Assembly (NCBI RefSeq): GCF_000002985.6
Contig: NC_003281.10
Location: 9,052,001 to 9,116,000, forward strand
Direction: 5' to 3'
Length of the DNA stretch: 64,000 nt
Source of the DNA: Caenorhabditis elegans
Lineage: Eukaryota > Nematoda > Chromadorea > Rhabditida > Rhabditidae
Below are positions 1 to 11,400 of the stretch, in pieces (positions within the stretch are counted from its first letter, which is position 1; each line of letters starts with the position of its first letter). Under the pieces are notes generated by a model. It ran no database searches and had not been told where the DNA came from. It was given only the letters and a program-made list of their open reading frames with translations. Made by a program: the position numbers and the translations under genes.

Positions 1-1784
1 ACTCGATCTTCCTCCTCGTCGTCAATCTCTTGTATTCGACCAGCCATATTGAAGTCGTTCTTTGGTGAAACCAGAATTCGCGGCTGCCAGATAACCATTT
101 CATTTCCTTTCAACTTTTCTGGTCTGAAATAAAACATTTTAATTACAGAGAAATTAATTTTTGTAAAAGAACTTACTTTGGTAAGAAATCAATAGGACCC
201 TGGCGGCACTTTTCAAAGTATCGTTGAATAGATTCATCCAATCGAATCTTTTTGGCTACTGCCGGCTCATCATCTGGCTCAACCACCAATGGAATAGAAG
301 TTGATTCAGTGCATTGGTCAAAGTTTGAATCGTCGTAAACTTCATCCATTTCTTCGTCGGACGATGATTCCCTGCAACTTATAATCGAACATTATTTGTC
401 AAAAACAAGGCTGAAACGTACATATTGATTGGCGACGGTTTGTCATTTGAAATTGAGAAGTTTTCCAGGCAGGCGCTTATTTTATCGAACCTTCTCTTCG
501 TTCTCGGAACATATTCCATGTCCTAAAATTGAAAAATTTAGAATGAAAAACTTGCAGAGAATATCATTTGTTTGCACGACAGAATTTAATTTTATCTCAA
601 GTACAGAATGTGTTAAATTCAGAACAATTGACCAATGTTCTGACTTGTTAGAGGTGGAAAGAAAATAGGTAATCTGCTTAGAAGCGCGAGGGAACGAGCG
701 ACAAGGCACACGGCGGGTTGGCTGATGCGAGACACACCCGGGCGCCAGTGAACACGCAAGCGCGAGAGGGTGCAGAGATTCAGTGAACCGCACAGGCGAC
801 GTTACATTAGACGACAATTTTTCATGGAAACAATTGTGAGGAAACTAATGAATGACTGATGATCTGGTAAGAACGGAAAACGAAGAACGGAAAACGAAAG
901 GAACGACTAATTTAACGAGAAATGAGGGAAAATGTGATGGAGGGAAGCGCAAATATTTGATAACGATAGACGGAGAAAGAACTGTTGAAGAATTTGCAAC
1001 TGAATGAACTAATAACGTGTAGAAAACAGTTGCTTAGCAAAATAATATCGAAAATAAGTTAAATGCTGAAAATTGTACCCTAAATTCTAATCTTCTCGGT
1101 ATAATTAAGAATATTAAAAATATTTAACTCGAGTTTCTCTCTTAAATAAACAAATATGAGACATTTGAAGCTCATAGAGACTACTGTGACTGAGATCGTG
1201 GCGAGACCCACTCAAAACATAACAGCGCGTGCCTTGGAACTTAAATATCGCAATTACGGTATATGATTTCTTTCGAAGAAATAAAATGAAACAATATTTA
1301 ATGGAAGTAAAAATCTTGCAAAAGACCTCCGAAAAATAAGGCGACAACCCTACTCTCTCAAGAACAGGCACTCGTTTATGCCTTTTGGAAACACCAGCTG
1401 TCTCGACCACACTCAACCATGCAAACTAAATCGGGTAGCAGTTCATGAATCAACACGTGATGGCTTCATCCCACCTAGTTTATGATGTCGAAAGATTTTT
1501 TCGAATGAATCTAAGCTTTGCACGTGCTTTAATTGTTCATAACATCTCAGACTAGTTTTTTATTCAAAGTTCTTAAATCTAGTTAAAAATTGTATGATAA
1601 AATCGAAATTTAACGATGAGTCACTTACCAACTCAAATTCAACGGGAAACGGGCGTTTTCCATTTGGTTCTCGTACATAATAATGATTTTCTTCTGGTGG
1701 CTGATGTGAGTTGAAGTTGTAGGGCTGGTGAAGATTCGAATTTTGATTCGAGAACGATTCGCTGAAGTTGGTGAGTTGTGTCAT
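1..1784 (-). CDS. Uncharacterised acidic protein (3' part runs off window)
   Basis: I assembled four exons on the minus strand: 1629-1784, 422-522, 177-371 and 1-123 (continuing past the left edge). All junctions are GT-AG and keep one reading frame. The start codon at 1782-1784 lies just 3' of a T-rich TTTTGCAG acceptor, which fits a trans-splice site or a 5' UTR intron. The visible ~190 residues begin with an Asn/Gln/His-rich stretch, then a basic RTKRRFDKI segment, an acidic Ser-rich run (ESSSDEEMDE), a KKIRLDESIQRYFEK segment, and EMVIWQPRILVSP before a second acidic run. There is no signal peptide or membrane segment. The basic/acidic layout suggests a nuclear protein, but that is inference. 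I do not recognise the family. It is transcribed away from cls-2. Confidence 0.7.
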
Positions 1785-3051
1785 TTCTGCAAAAAAAAAT
1801 AAAGCATATGACTTTACACATGGAAAAGGAGAAACAGAAGAGAAAGACGCAATGCAATTTCAACTAAAAAAATTGAAAATTGAAACGGAGATAAACACAC
1901 AACAACGCGGAAACAATGAAGGACAGGTTTAACGTGTCAAAAATGTCGATATGATTGCAAATTTTGGTGAGAAACCTCGATTACGGGGGCGGGAAACTCT
2001 TTTGTATGAGAATTGAGGTCTTCGGGAAGTGAGCGGATTGTTCTAGAAGGTTCGCGCAACAAACCAATCGACCACGTGGAGGAGACACATCGCTACGGTT
2101 AGAGACGCAGACAGCTAAACGCTCGGCAAGCGCTATTCAACCGAGACAGCCGAGAAGTTTCTGTCGGAATGGGAAAATATAGGCGACTTTTTCCGAAAAC
2201 GATCAGTTTTTGGTAGTGAAAGTGAAGAATATGATAGTACAGCTGAAATGAATTGATTGTTTTCTGCCTGTAGAAAAACCAACCATGATTATGAAATAAT
2301 CGTACAATAGAAGCCATTCAAGAATCTCGTAATTTAAAATTCGCAGTTATAATTTTCTCAGCACTCTGGCGCATTCACAAAAATTTATATCAAACAGACA
2401 GAGTTGCACTTTACAGACAGAAGCAATACACATGTGTATTTTAGAAAAACATTTATTTTAGTAAATATATTTCCTGTAACGTTTCTGATATATATTTTAC
2501 AGAAGAAACGAGCGAAATCGGTGAAAAAAATCGGTTTTTTTTTAATCCTTTAATGTTTGAATCTGGCGCCGGACGCGTTTTCGTCTCGAGACCCGAGGCT
2601 GTGCCTTTAACACTTTGATGTCTCGTCTCTCTACTCTCTCGTCAGCACTATTTTTAGCCTAAAAATTTTTAAATATCATTTCTAGAATTTTCATTTGGAT
2701 ATGCAAAATTTTTTCATTGAAAATTGAAACGTTCTTCGCGCTTTTTTCTTATATTCTCCTTTCTCAGCTTTGGAATTCATTATTTTCTTCGAATACGATT
2801 TCCTTGAGTCTTTGGTGTGAATCATTTTTCAAGATTGAATGTCTGTTTGAATTTATCGAAATGATCCAAGTAAAATGTGCCCTCCTCACCGTTTTCGAAA
2901 TTAATGCAATTGCGCTCTAGTAATGACAAATCCTTGCCGGGCTATTTCACAATTTGCGCTCGATACTGAATGTTTGTTCTGTGTTTGTAAACTGTTGGAT
3001 TTTCTCATTCTCTCCATTTTTGCTTTCTTTCACAATATCTATATTTTCCAG
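1785..3051. promoter_or_regulatory. Divergent intergenic region upstream of cls-2
   Basis: No coding exon is convincing here. The stretch separates two divergent genes, so it should hold both promoters. It contains a CACGTG E-box near 2072 and T-rich runs. A polypyrimidine tract with TTTTCCAG at 3044-3051 sits directly against the cls-2 ATG and looks like a trans-splice acceptor. Short ORFs in both strands have no splice support or recognisable domain. Confidence 0.4.
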
Positions 3052-6000
3052 ATGAGCCGTGTCATCAGCCGATCGACTCCGGGTGGGACATGTATCGTCA
3101 GCAAGGACGACTTTTTGAAGTCGTTCGAGGAAGTGCCCAAAATGGTAAGTTTTGTTCTCGCGTATGGTCTGGTCTTACTTATTTGTTTTTCAGGAAATCT
3201 CGTCGCCCTCAGACTTCAAGGAAAAGTTGGACCAGACAATTGAAACTCTGTCGAAAGGCCAGGAAGACTGGAACAAACGAATGAATAAGTTGAAACAGAT
3301 TCGCTCAATGGTGGTTCACGGAGAAGACGTTATTGGAAGGGAGCAGCTTTTGAGCCAGCTTGTCCGGCTTACCGACTGCCTGGACCTCTCAGTGAAAGAT
3401 CTCCGATCGCAAATCCTGCGAGAAGCTGCGATCACCTGTGGATTCCTATTCAAACGGTTCGGGACGGATGTTCGTCAAATTGCCGAGAGATGTCTTCCAT
3501 CAGCGTTTGCCCAAGTCGCTGTAAGCACAAAGGTGATGGCAACGTGTGGAGCGGTGTTAACTCTGTTTATTGTTGAATTTATTCAAACAAAACAGATTTT
3601 CACTTGCATTGCCTCCTACTCCACATCGAAGGATAAAAATCAACGGAGACAGCTGTGCGCATTGCTGGAAATCGTCCTCGAACATTGGAACGAAAAGATC
3701 AAGAGGACAGTTCTACCACAAATTGGCGAGTTGATCAAGGCAGCAATTTGCGATGCTGATCCAGAGACCAGAGTTGCCGGACGAAAAGCATTCAGCAAGC
3801 TCGATGCACTACACTCCACTGAGGCAGACAAACTATTTGCTTCAGTCGACTCATCGAAACAAAAGATGTTGCGTGCCTCTGATGCTGCATCATCAAGCAC
3901 GAGCATCAATAGTGAACGCGGAACTGCACCATTTCGGTCGAAATTGTCTGCGGGCAGTATTGGTGGAATCAGAAATGCACCGAACATTTCTTCAAGTGAG
4001 TTTAAAGTTCAACATATCAATCCAATTATTTCGTTTACAGAGTTTCTTGCTCAAAGAAGTGCTTCTGCCATCGATACAAAGCAGGTGACGCGAATGGCAA
4101 CATCTGTGTCCAGAACTCCAAACATTCGCCCGATGACCACTAGGACACTTTCAAAAATCGACACCTCTCCAGGAGGTTCGAAGTTTGCTAGACCAACAGT
4201 TGGAGCGCTTGGTTCTCGTACCTCTTCCAATCTTCGTGCTCGTGGAAGTGTCCCAACGTCTCAGCCTGGTTCTCGAAATGGATCACCGCCACGCCGTCCA
4301 TCCGCCACAGAGGCATTTCCAGCCGAAATGCAACGAGTCAAGTCGAATCTTGGTTCTAACTCGTTCGTTTCTTCTCTGTCAGCCGAGGAAGCTACGAAAC
4401 TGCAGAAGGCAATGAACACGGCAAAGGAGAGCTTGAGGCAACCATCACGCAACGATGATGATGAGTTCCTCTTGCCAAAACGTCCAACCCCACAGAAGGC
4501 AACACCACAAAAAAGTGCACTTGATACTTCCAGAGTGGAAGAAGTGATTCGTGCTTGTTCGTCGACCTCTGCAAATGAGAAGCGAGAAGGAATTAAAATG
4601 CTTGCAGGCATTGTTTCGGAGCCAAATCTCAGCAACGCCGAAATCAAAAGCCTGGGCGCGGTTCTTAACAGATTGCTCGGAGAATCCACGAACCAGGTAG
4701 AACATTTTAATTTAATAATTTTTATTGCAACATTTTATTTCAGATTGTGCTGGAATCAATCAGTTCGTTTGTCAAAACCCATCATCCCCGTCTCAGTGAT
4801 TGGCTCAAGCTTGGCCTTGGAAAGCTGTTTGCAAAGAAAGGAGCAGAGATGACGTTGAACAGTAAGAAGCAAATTTCCACAACCATCAGCTGTATTCTGT
4901 CATCGTTTGATCCAACCCTGCAATTGAAATCAACATGCGAGCTGGTGTGCGATCCAATTCATCTAATGTCCCCGAAGAGTCGCGTGGTCCTTCTTGAATA
5001 TCTCAATGAACTTCTTGGGAAGTATATGGAGCGAGGATCGTCGTTCAACACTAAAGAGATGAAGGCCACCATTCTCAAGATGTTTTCGTGGATGGCAGAT
5101 CAGAGGAATGAACAGTTGATCACCCCGGTAATTATAGCTCTCTCTTTATTTTAGCAATATGCATTTTTCAGCATGGCGAGAAAGTACTCTGCTCACTCTT
5201 CGCATTGAACAACGCCGACTTCTCTGCACTTTTCAACGACTTCAACCCCGACTATCGCGATTGGGCATACAAAGTTCTTCAGTCTCACGGACATGATCAA
5301 CACGTTCCACAACAAGATGCTGTTTCTGAAGAGGCCTGTGTGCGAGCCACGATTTCTACTACAGCTGCGCAGATAGAAGATTTCGTCGTGTCGAGGAATC
5401 TTGATATGACTCCAGTAAAATCGCCTAGCACAAGAGCCATTTCGTCGGGTTTCAAACGAGTCGATGCGGAACCACTTCGTCCTCTGTCTTCGGAAATGAA
5501 TTCACAGCACAGAGACGAGGAACTCAGCTTCAATGAGTCATTCGACCGATTAAAGGTATTTAACAGCATTATATTTAAAAGAAAATGGTTTTAAATGACA
5601 AGTGGTCAGAGGATTTCGAACCCCCCCCCCCCCCCCCCTCTTTCTTCGTTTCAGTGGCCACGTAAGGCGCGTAGTTCAGCAAAGTATATTTTTCGTAGAC
5701 GTTAAAAATCATTTCTACATTTTGGCTCAATAATGACCGTCAGTTTCATCCTCCTATTCTTTCTTCAAATTATTTTTCAGCTCAACTCAACAACGCATCT
5801 TATTGACGATACGTCGGAGCAGAGCAAGTACGTGGCGTCGAAGCTGGCCCAGATCTCTGGTGACATGGGAGCTCAGCAATACGAAGGACTTTTGTCGATC
5901 CAGACAATGTTGTGTGAAGGCTCATTCACTCTTTGGGAGCAAAACTTCGCCAAGCTGTTGATCGCTGTCTTCGATGTGCTCTCCAAAAGCGAATCAGACG

Positions 6001-6626
6001 CCAACAAGAAAGTAGCTCTGCGCGTTTTGACAAAGATGTGCACTTCGCAAGCATCGCGCTTGTTCGACTCTACGGAAATGGCCATCTGTAAAGTTTTGGA
6101 TGCTGCTGTCAACTCACAAGACGGAACGATGAACGTGACCGCTGATGACTGCTTGAAAACGCTGGCAACCCACCTTCCACTGGCTAAGGTGGTTAACATC
6201 TCGCAGCTCATTTTGAATGAGGTAAGTTCAAGAATTTTTACATTTAGGTAATCTGTTTGTCAGTATTTGCAGGAGAAAGCTCAAGAACCCAAAGCAAGCT
6301 TGGTTCTGAAAATGATGACCAGATTGTTTGAAGGTCTCCAAGCCGACGAATTGAGCCCAGTGGTTGATGATTTGGCGCCATGTGTGATCAAGGTAACTAT
6401 TTATCAAACATCGCAATTCATTAATGAAATTTTTACTTTGCAGTCTTACGATTCCCCATCGTCTGCAGTTCGGAAAACTGCTGTCTACTGTCTGGTCGCG
6501 ATGGTGAACAAGTTGGGAATGAAGACAATGGAGCCACATCTTCAAAATCTGTCGTCTGGAAAGCTGAACCTTGTCCAAGTCTACGTCAATCGGGCAATGT
6601 CGTCCAGTTCACATTCGCACGTATGA
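3052..6626 (+). CDS. cls-2: CLASP-family microtubule-binding protein CLS-2
   Basis: Eight exons: 3052-3144, 3194-3995, 4041-4696, 4744-5127, 5172-5555, 5781-6221, 6273-6392 and 6444-6626. They sum to 3063 nt, or 1020 residues, the length I recall for C. elegans CLS-2. CLASP proteins bind microtubule plus ends and kinetochores and promote microtubule rescue; CLS-2 acts at kinetochores and in the central spindle in worm embryos (established knowledge). The N-terminal third is an alpha-helical TOG/HEAT array (residues ~60-290, e.g. LREAAITCGFLFKRFG). A Ser/Arg/Pro-rich basic linker (~290-490, with RNGSPPRRPS) is typical of the microtubule-binding part. A second HEAT-like block (~500-690) and a C-terminal helical domain (~790-1020) follow. 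The ATG sits immediately after a splice acceptor. The 45-nt intron 3996-4040 has no in-frame stop, so its retention would add 15 residues. Confidence 0.95.
5621..5638. repeat. 18-nt poly-C (poly-G on minus strand) tract
   Basis: Eighteen consecutive C residues lie in the 225-nt cls-2 intron 5556-5780. On the minus strand this is G18, which can fold into a G-quadruplex. Long monotonic G/C tracts are known in C. elegans as sites of deletion when the DOG-1/FANCJ helicase is missing. The exact length here is likely to be polymorphic. Confidence 0.95.
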
Positions 6627-7356
6627 TTCGTCGTTGCAATGTAGCCCATAATTCCCCCGTATTCGTATCCCAAATTTCCCCCGTAAAACCTTATCGTCCC
6701 TTTTCTCTCATCCCTTCACTTTGTAATATAATTTTATTTGTCAAGAGCGGGTATTGCACACTTTCTCTATGCTCCTTTTAGCATAATTTCCCCCGACTTA
6801 TGTCCCTTATGATTTTCGACCCCCGTATTTCTTATTTTTATTTTTATATATTTTCTTTTCTTATTTATTTTTTATATGAATATTTCTTAAATTTATTTCT
6901 TGTGTATAAGTTGAAAACCGTTTTTTCGTTCAGGCCAATATATATCTGGAACAATAGGTAAAAAACTTTCGGTATTCAATTAGCCATCACGTTTTGTTGA
7001 CAGTAATCTCGTTTCAGTGTTTTTTCTGATCTGCTACCGGCGCCAAGACTAAACTATTGTTAATTTTCTAGAAACTTCTCTGGCATTTCAACGTCATCCA
7101 GAACAATTGTAATCATCTTAACAACTTTTTGTCATCATTTTCGTGCTGGCCACGTTGTCTTTCTCTTTCATTCCAGTGCTCTCTCTTGCTTGTTTCGTCT
7201 AGCACCCCTAGTACCTCCACGAACTATAAAAGCCGTTCTATTTGTCCACTTCTCACATTCGATTTCTTTTCTTAATTCTCTCTTGAAAACAAAAAAAACC
7301 AGTTTCCACATTTCAAGTGTTTGTTTTCAGTCAGTATTCACTCAACTTCGTTCAAT
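6627..7356 (+). promoter_or_regulatory. cls-2 3' UTR and gst-1 promoter with TATA box
   Basis: The first part is the AT-rich cls-2 3' UTR. A TATAAA box at 7225-7230 lies in 'gaactataaaagcc', about 130 nt before the gst-1 ATG. A TTGTTTTCAG acceptor ends at 7330, 26 nt before the ATG, and could receive a spliced leader or close a 5' UTR intron. No ORF of note is present. Confidence 0.55.
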
Positions 7357-8085
7357 ATGACCCTCAAGCTCACGTACTTCGACATCCACGGACTCGCTGA
7401 GCCAATCCGTCTTCTTCTCGCGGACAAGCAAGTTGCCTACGAGGATCATCGTGTAACCTATGAACAATGGGCTGATATTAAACCAAAGATGGTGAGTTAT
7501 TGTTTTCAAAGTTTTATTTATTTTTATTAAATGATTATTTTTCAGATCTTCGGCCAGGTTCCATGTCTTCTATCCGGAGACGAGGAGATTGTTCAATCTG
7601 GAGCTATCATCCGTCATCTCGCTCGTCTTAATGGTAACCATTTAAATGTTTTCTTCCGGTATCTTATAAAACAATTTTCAGGGCTCAATGGCTCCAACGA
7701 GACAGAGACAACTTTCATCGACATGTTCTACGAAGGACTTCGTGATTTGCACACCAAGTACACCACTATGATCTACAGAAACTACGAAGACGGCAAGGCT
7801 CCGTACATCAAGGACGTTCTTCCAGGAGAGCTCGCTCGTCTGGAGAAGCTTTTCCATACCTACAAGAACGGAGAGCACTACGTTATTGGAGACAAGGAAA
7901 GCTATGCGGATTATGTGCTGTTCGAGGAGCTCGACATTCATTTGATTCTCACACCAAATGCTCTTGATGGTGTTCCAGCACTCAAGAAGTTCCACGAGAG
8001 ATTCGCTGAGCGTCCAAACATCAAGGCATATCTCAACAAGAGAGCTGCTATCAACCCACCAGTAAATGGAAATGGAAAACAATAA
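7357..8085 (+). CDS. gst-1: Glutathione S-transferase, Pi class
   Basis: Three exons (7357-7491, 7546-7633, 7682-8085) encode 208 residues, the normal size of a cytosolic GST. The thioredoxin-like N-terminal domain begins MTLKLTYFDIHGLAEPIRLL. The Tyr in LTYFDIHG is the Pi-class catalytic residue, and SGAIIRHLARLNG (around residues 64-76) is the glutathione-binding SNAIL-type motif ending in the Asn/Gly-rich turn. The all-alpha C-terminal domain follows and includes a YADYVLFEELD segment like the conserved Asp-containing N-capping box. The enzyme conjugates glutathione to electrophiles in the cytosol. The symbol rests on family and locus (R107.7/gst-1 beside lin-12), which I recall rather than compute. 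It converges on lin-12. Confidence 0.93.
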
Positions 8086-8401
8086 GCTAATTCAATTTTT
8101 TCTCATTTTGCAATCATCAAAAATTCCAGTTTGATATAATTTATTGTCTTCCTTAAAGCTTCCAATGAATCTCTGCTTCCCATACATCGTTTCAGTCGTT
8201 CGTGGAGCCAATACTCGGAAAATTATTCACTAATTTTTATTAATGTAACATTCAACAAAACATTTCAACCCGTAAGCCCATATACAATCAAGAAATGCAA
8301 CAAAAAAAAGAACATCAAGTCTTATGCAAAATTTAGATGGAAACCCGTATAGCTCTAGAAAATAAGGAATTTAAATAATAAATGACGATTGTTCAGAAGA
8401 T
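8086..8401. other. Convergent gst-1 / lin-12 3' ends
   Basis: This 316-nt space holds the 3' UTRs of two tail-to-tail genes. A minus-strand AATAAA at about 8236-8241 is a good lin-12 polyadenylation signal. No clear plus-strand AATAAA lies close to the gst-1 stop; the one near 8378 is beyond the lin-12 signal, so the two 3' UTRs may overlap. No gene is seen. Confidence 0.5.
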
Positions 8402-11400
8402 TCAAAAATAATGAGCTGGTTCGGAGTATCGCGTCATTGGTTCATTCTGCATTTGGGTGTACGATGTTGAAGCTCTTGTATACCACATTTCGCCATTTCC
8501 AAATGCTCCACATTGTGGTTGGAACTGAAAGTAACGTTATTTTAATTTATGTACGTTATATTTGAACTTTGTATATTACACATACGCGTAAAACGGTCTT
8601 GGCACGACAAATTTCTATTGAATGCGAAAAGGTGTGCGCCTTTAAAGATTACTGTAATTTCAAACATTTGTTGCTGCGGAATTTCCTTGTTACATTTATG
8701 TGATTTTATTGTTGTCCAGACTTTTAAACCATAACACTTATTTAGATTGGAAAGACTTAAAAATCCGCAAAAACACAAGATTCGAACTACAGTATTCTTA
8801 AAAGGCGCACGTTCTATTTAACAAAACTTTGTCGTGTCGAGACCGGGTACCGTATTTTTAATTGCAAAATTACATTGTTTCCCGTCTGTTCAGTTGAAGC
8901 TTAAAACTAACCGCTTCTGAGCTTCCAGCTTCAGTTTGATATTCTGGGCTCAAATAGTTCAAACTCGTCGGTGTAGTATGAGTGGTATTCATAAAATGCT
9001 GTGGTGACGGTGTTGACGTTGATCCATCCGATGGTGGAGGTGTCAGATGAGTTGAGTCTCGAGAATTGGAAGCTGACTCTTTTTTGCTTCGACTTGTCTG
9101 TTTCTTCGGAGCTCGAGTTACTTTTCTTGAAGGTTGTGGTTGATGGGTATGTTGGATGTGAAGATCCATTGAATATTCTCGTTCTGGACGACATCTATCA
9201 AAAATATCAACAATATTGTGATGGTTATTTGCTTGAGCGAGTTGACGAGCCGTATGATCCTGGAAAATTTTTAGATTAAATTGATTTTTTATATACTTCG
9301 AAACGCGTAATTTATAGGCGCAAGCATTTTTCAACCACGAAATAAGTATTAAATTCGAGTTCTCTGTCAAATTCTACCTCTAAAAAGCGTTTAAAACATG
9401 GGTTTCACCACGAAAGTTTCAAGGGTTACTGTAGCGAAAAAATTCAAAATTGAACCTCAGAAAAAAACTATCCGACGTGGAGCTTGACGAGGAGTTCGTC
9501 AAGCTAGTTTTCTGATAGATATTCCCTTTTCGCCTTTAAATTCGGTAGAATACCAAAAACAATACTCACCGTAGCATCAACCGCTTCAACACTAGCCCCT
9601 TGCTGAATCAAATACATCACAACTTCAATACGTCCTTCCTGTGCAGCTAACATAATCGGCGTCTTTCCATCTTCATCTTGCTTATCCTTATTGGATCCTT
9701 TCTCTCCAACCAAATACTTCACAATTGGCATATTACTCACTTGGGCAGCATAGTGAAGTGCCGTTCTGCCTTTATACTTTTCTGAATCTTTTCTCGCAGC
9801 TCCATCATAATCAACTTTTGCTCCTTTTTCAACGAGTAACTTTGCAGATGCAACTTGATCTCTTCCCTCATTATGTGCTACAATCATCAGGGCTGTCATT
9901 CCGTTTCTATCAAGTTCTTCGATATCTCCCTTCAATTTTGTACTATTCAACATGTAGACCATCATTCCAAAATCTCGATTTGCAGCCGCTTGATGAAGAG
10001 CACTTCGTTCAGATTTATTGTAGATGGTTGGATCGGCTCCAGCTTTCATCAGATAAGCCACAAGCCGTCGTCTTCTTGCAAGAACAGCCAGCATCAATGG
10101 GGTGTTCTCGTCGCAATCCATAGCATTCACATCGGCTCCTGCCGCAATACATTCTTTAGCTTCATGTACAATCAAATCTTCTGACTTTTCGGCTGAGGAA
10201 TTCGATGCAATCCAATGCAAAACCGTTCTATTGTGCCTTGGATCAATAATATTCACGGATTCCCTAGTAATAGGCTCAGTAATTGCATAGCTTCCTGCAG
10301 CTTCTGTGTGTAGTTTGATGGGGCTTTCAGGTTCAGGTTCAGTTGGAATTTGAAGATTGGTATGGTTGAAATCACCAAGGAAATCATTTCCATTCCCGTA
10401 TCCTTGAGGATTTGGATACAAGGAATAGTGTTGCAGTTCATTTCTTTGCCTTTTGATATAACCATCATAAGAAGCTTCCAGAAGTGAATGCTGACTTGAA
10501 GTTATTGATTGATGGTTTTTCCGATTCTTCTCCTCATTCTCCATAGGTGGCATCCAGACAGAGGCGTTGATCATTCGACGTTTCCTTGTCCGATTTCCAG
10601 GTAATGCTCCTAACATCAGAACAACCATAACAATCAGACATCCAGCACCAATTAGAAGAAGAGCATTCCATGATAAGAATCCTGTATTGTTTCCAGATTT
10701 TCTTGGCTCTGCGACAAGAGCTTCTGAGATTGGAATACCAAAAGAATCGATTCCCTTCTTTGCAAGCCTTGCAGATATTGAGTCAACAACACTTTGAGCA
10801 TCCTTGTAGAGACATTTTCCTGTATCACAATTCTCTTGAACTTCCAAATAGACGACAACTCCAATATTCGTTGCACTTCTCTTGATTTTTCTGGAAATTG
10901 ATGTGGAAAGAACATGTTGCTCGGTGAGCTGTCTCTCATTCATTTTGACTCGATCCATTTCAGATTCCCCATTCCATTGAAACACGAGAGGTCCTTCTTC
11001 ATCTCTTTGAATTCGGACAGTTACACGAAGAGCTGAACTAATCTCCATAAGTGATTGACCTCCGGTTACTTGAAATTCTTTAGGATCCATTTGAACTGTG
11101 ATTCGAATATTTGTGATAATTGTGGCATTCGTTTCATTATCACAATCACCACCATCAAAACCACATCCATTTGTATTACATTCTGGATCACAGATTCCAT
11201 TTGCAAATCTTGAAGCACAATGTTCTCGAATCTTAACTGGACATCTAACAACTGCAGGTAAACAATCCATTCCATCGTAAAGACATTCTTCATTGTTACA
11301 AGCTTGATTACAAACTCCATTTGCAAAAAAATCAGCACACATATTTCCATATCGACACTTGGAAAATGGTTCCCGTTTTCCTGAACAGTCACCTCCGTCG

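Noticed and set aside
3640-4689. Long minus-strand reading frames (115 and 142 codons) opposite cls-2
   Set aside because: They lie entirely under cls-2 exons, are antisense shadows of its Ser/Arg-rich codons, and have no splice or domain support.
9001-11280. Plus-strand reading frames opposite lin-12 exons 8-9
   Set aside because: They are complements of the LNR, ankyrin and PEST coding sequence; no independent start context or domain.
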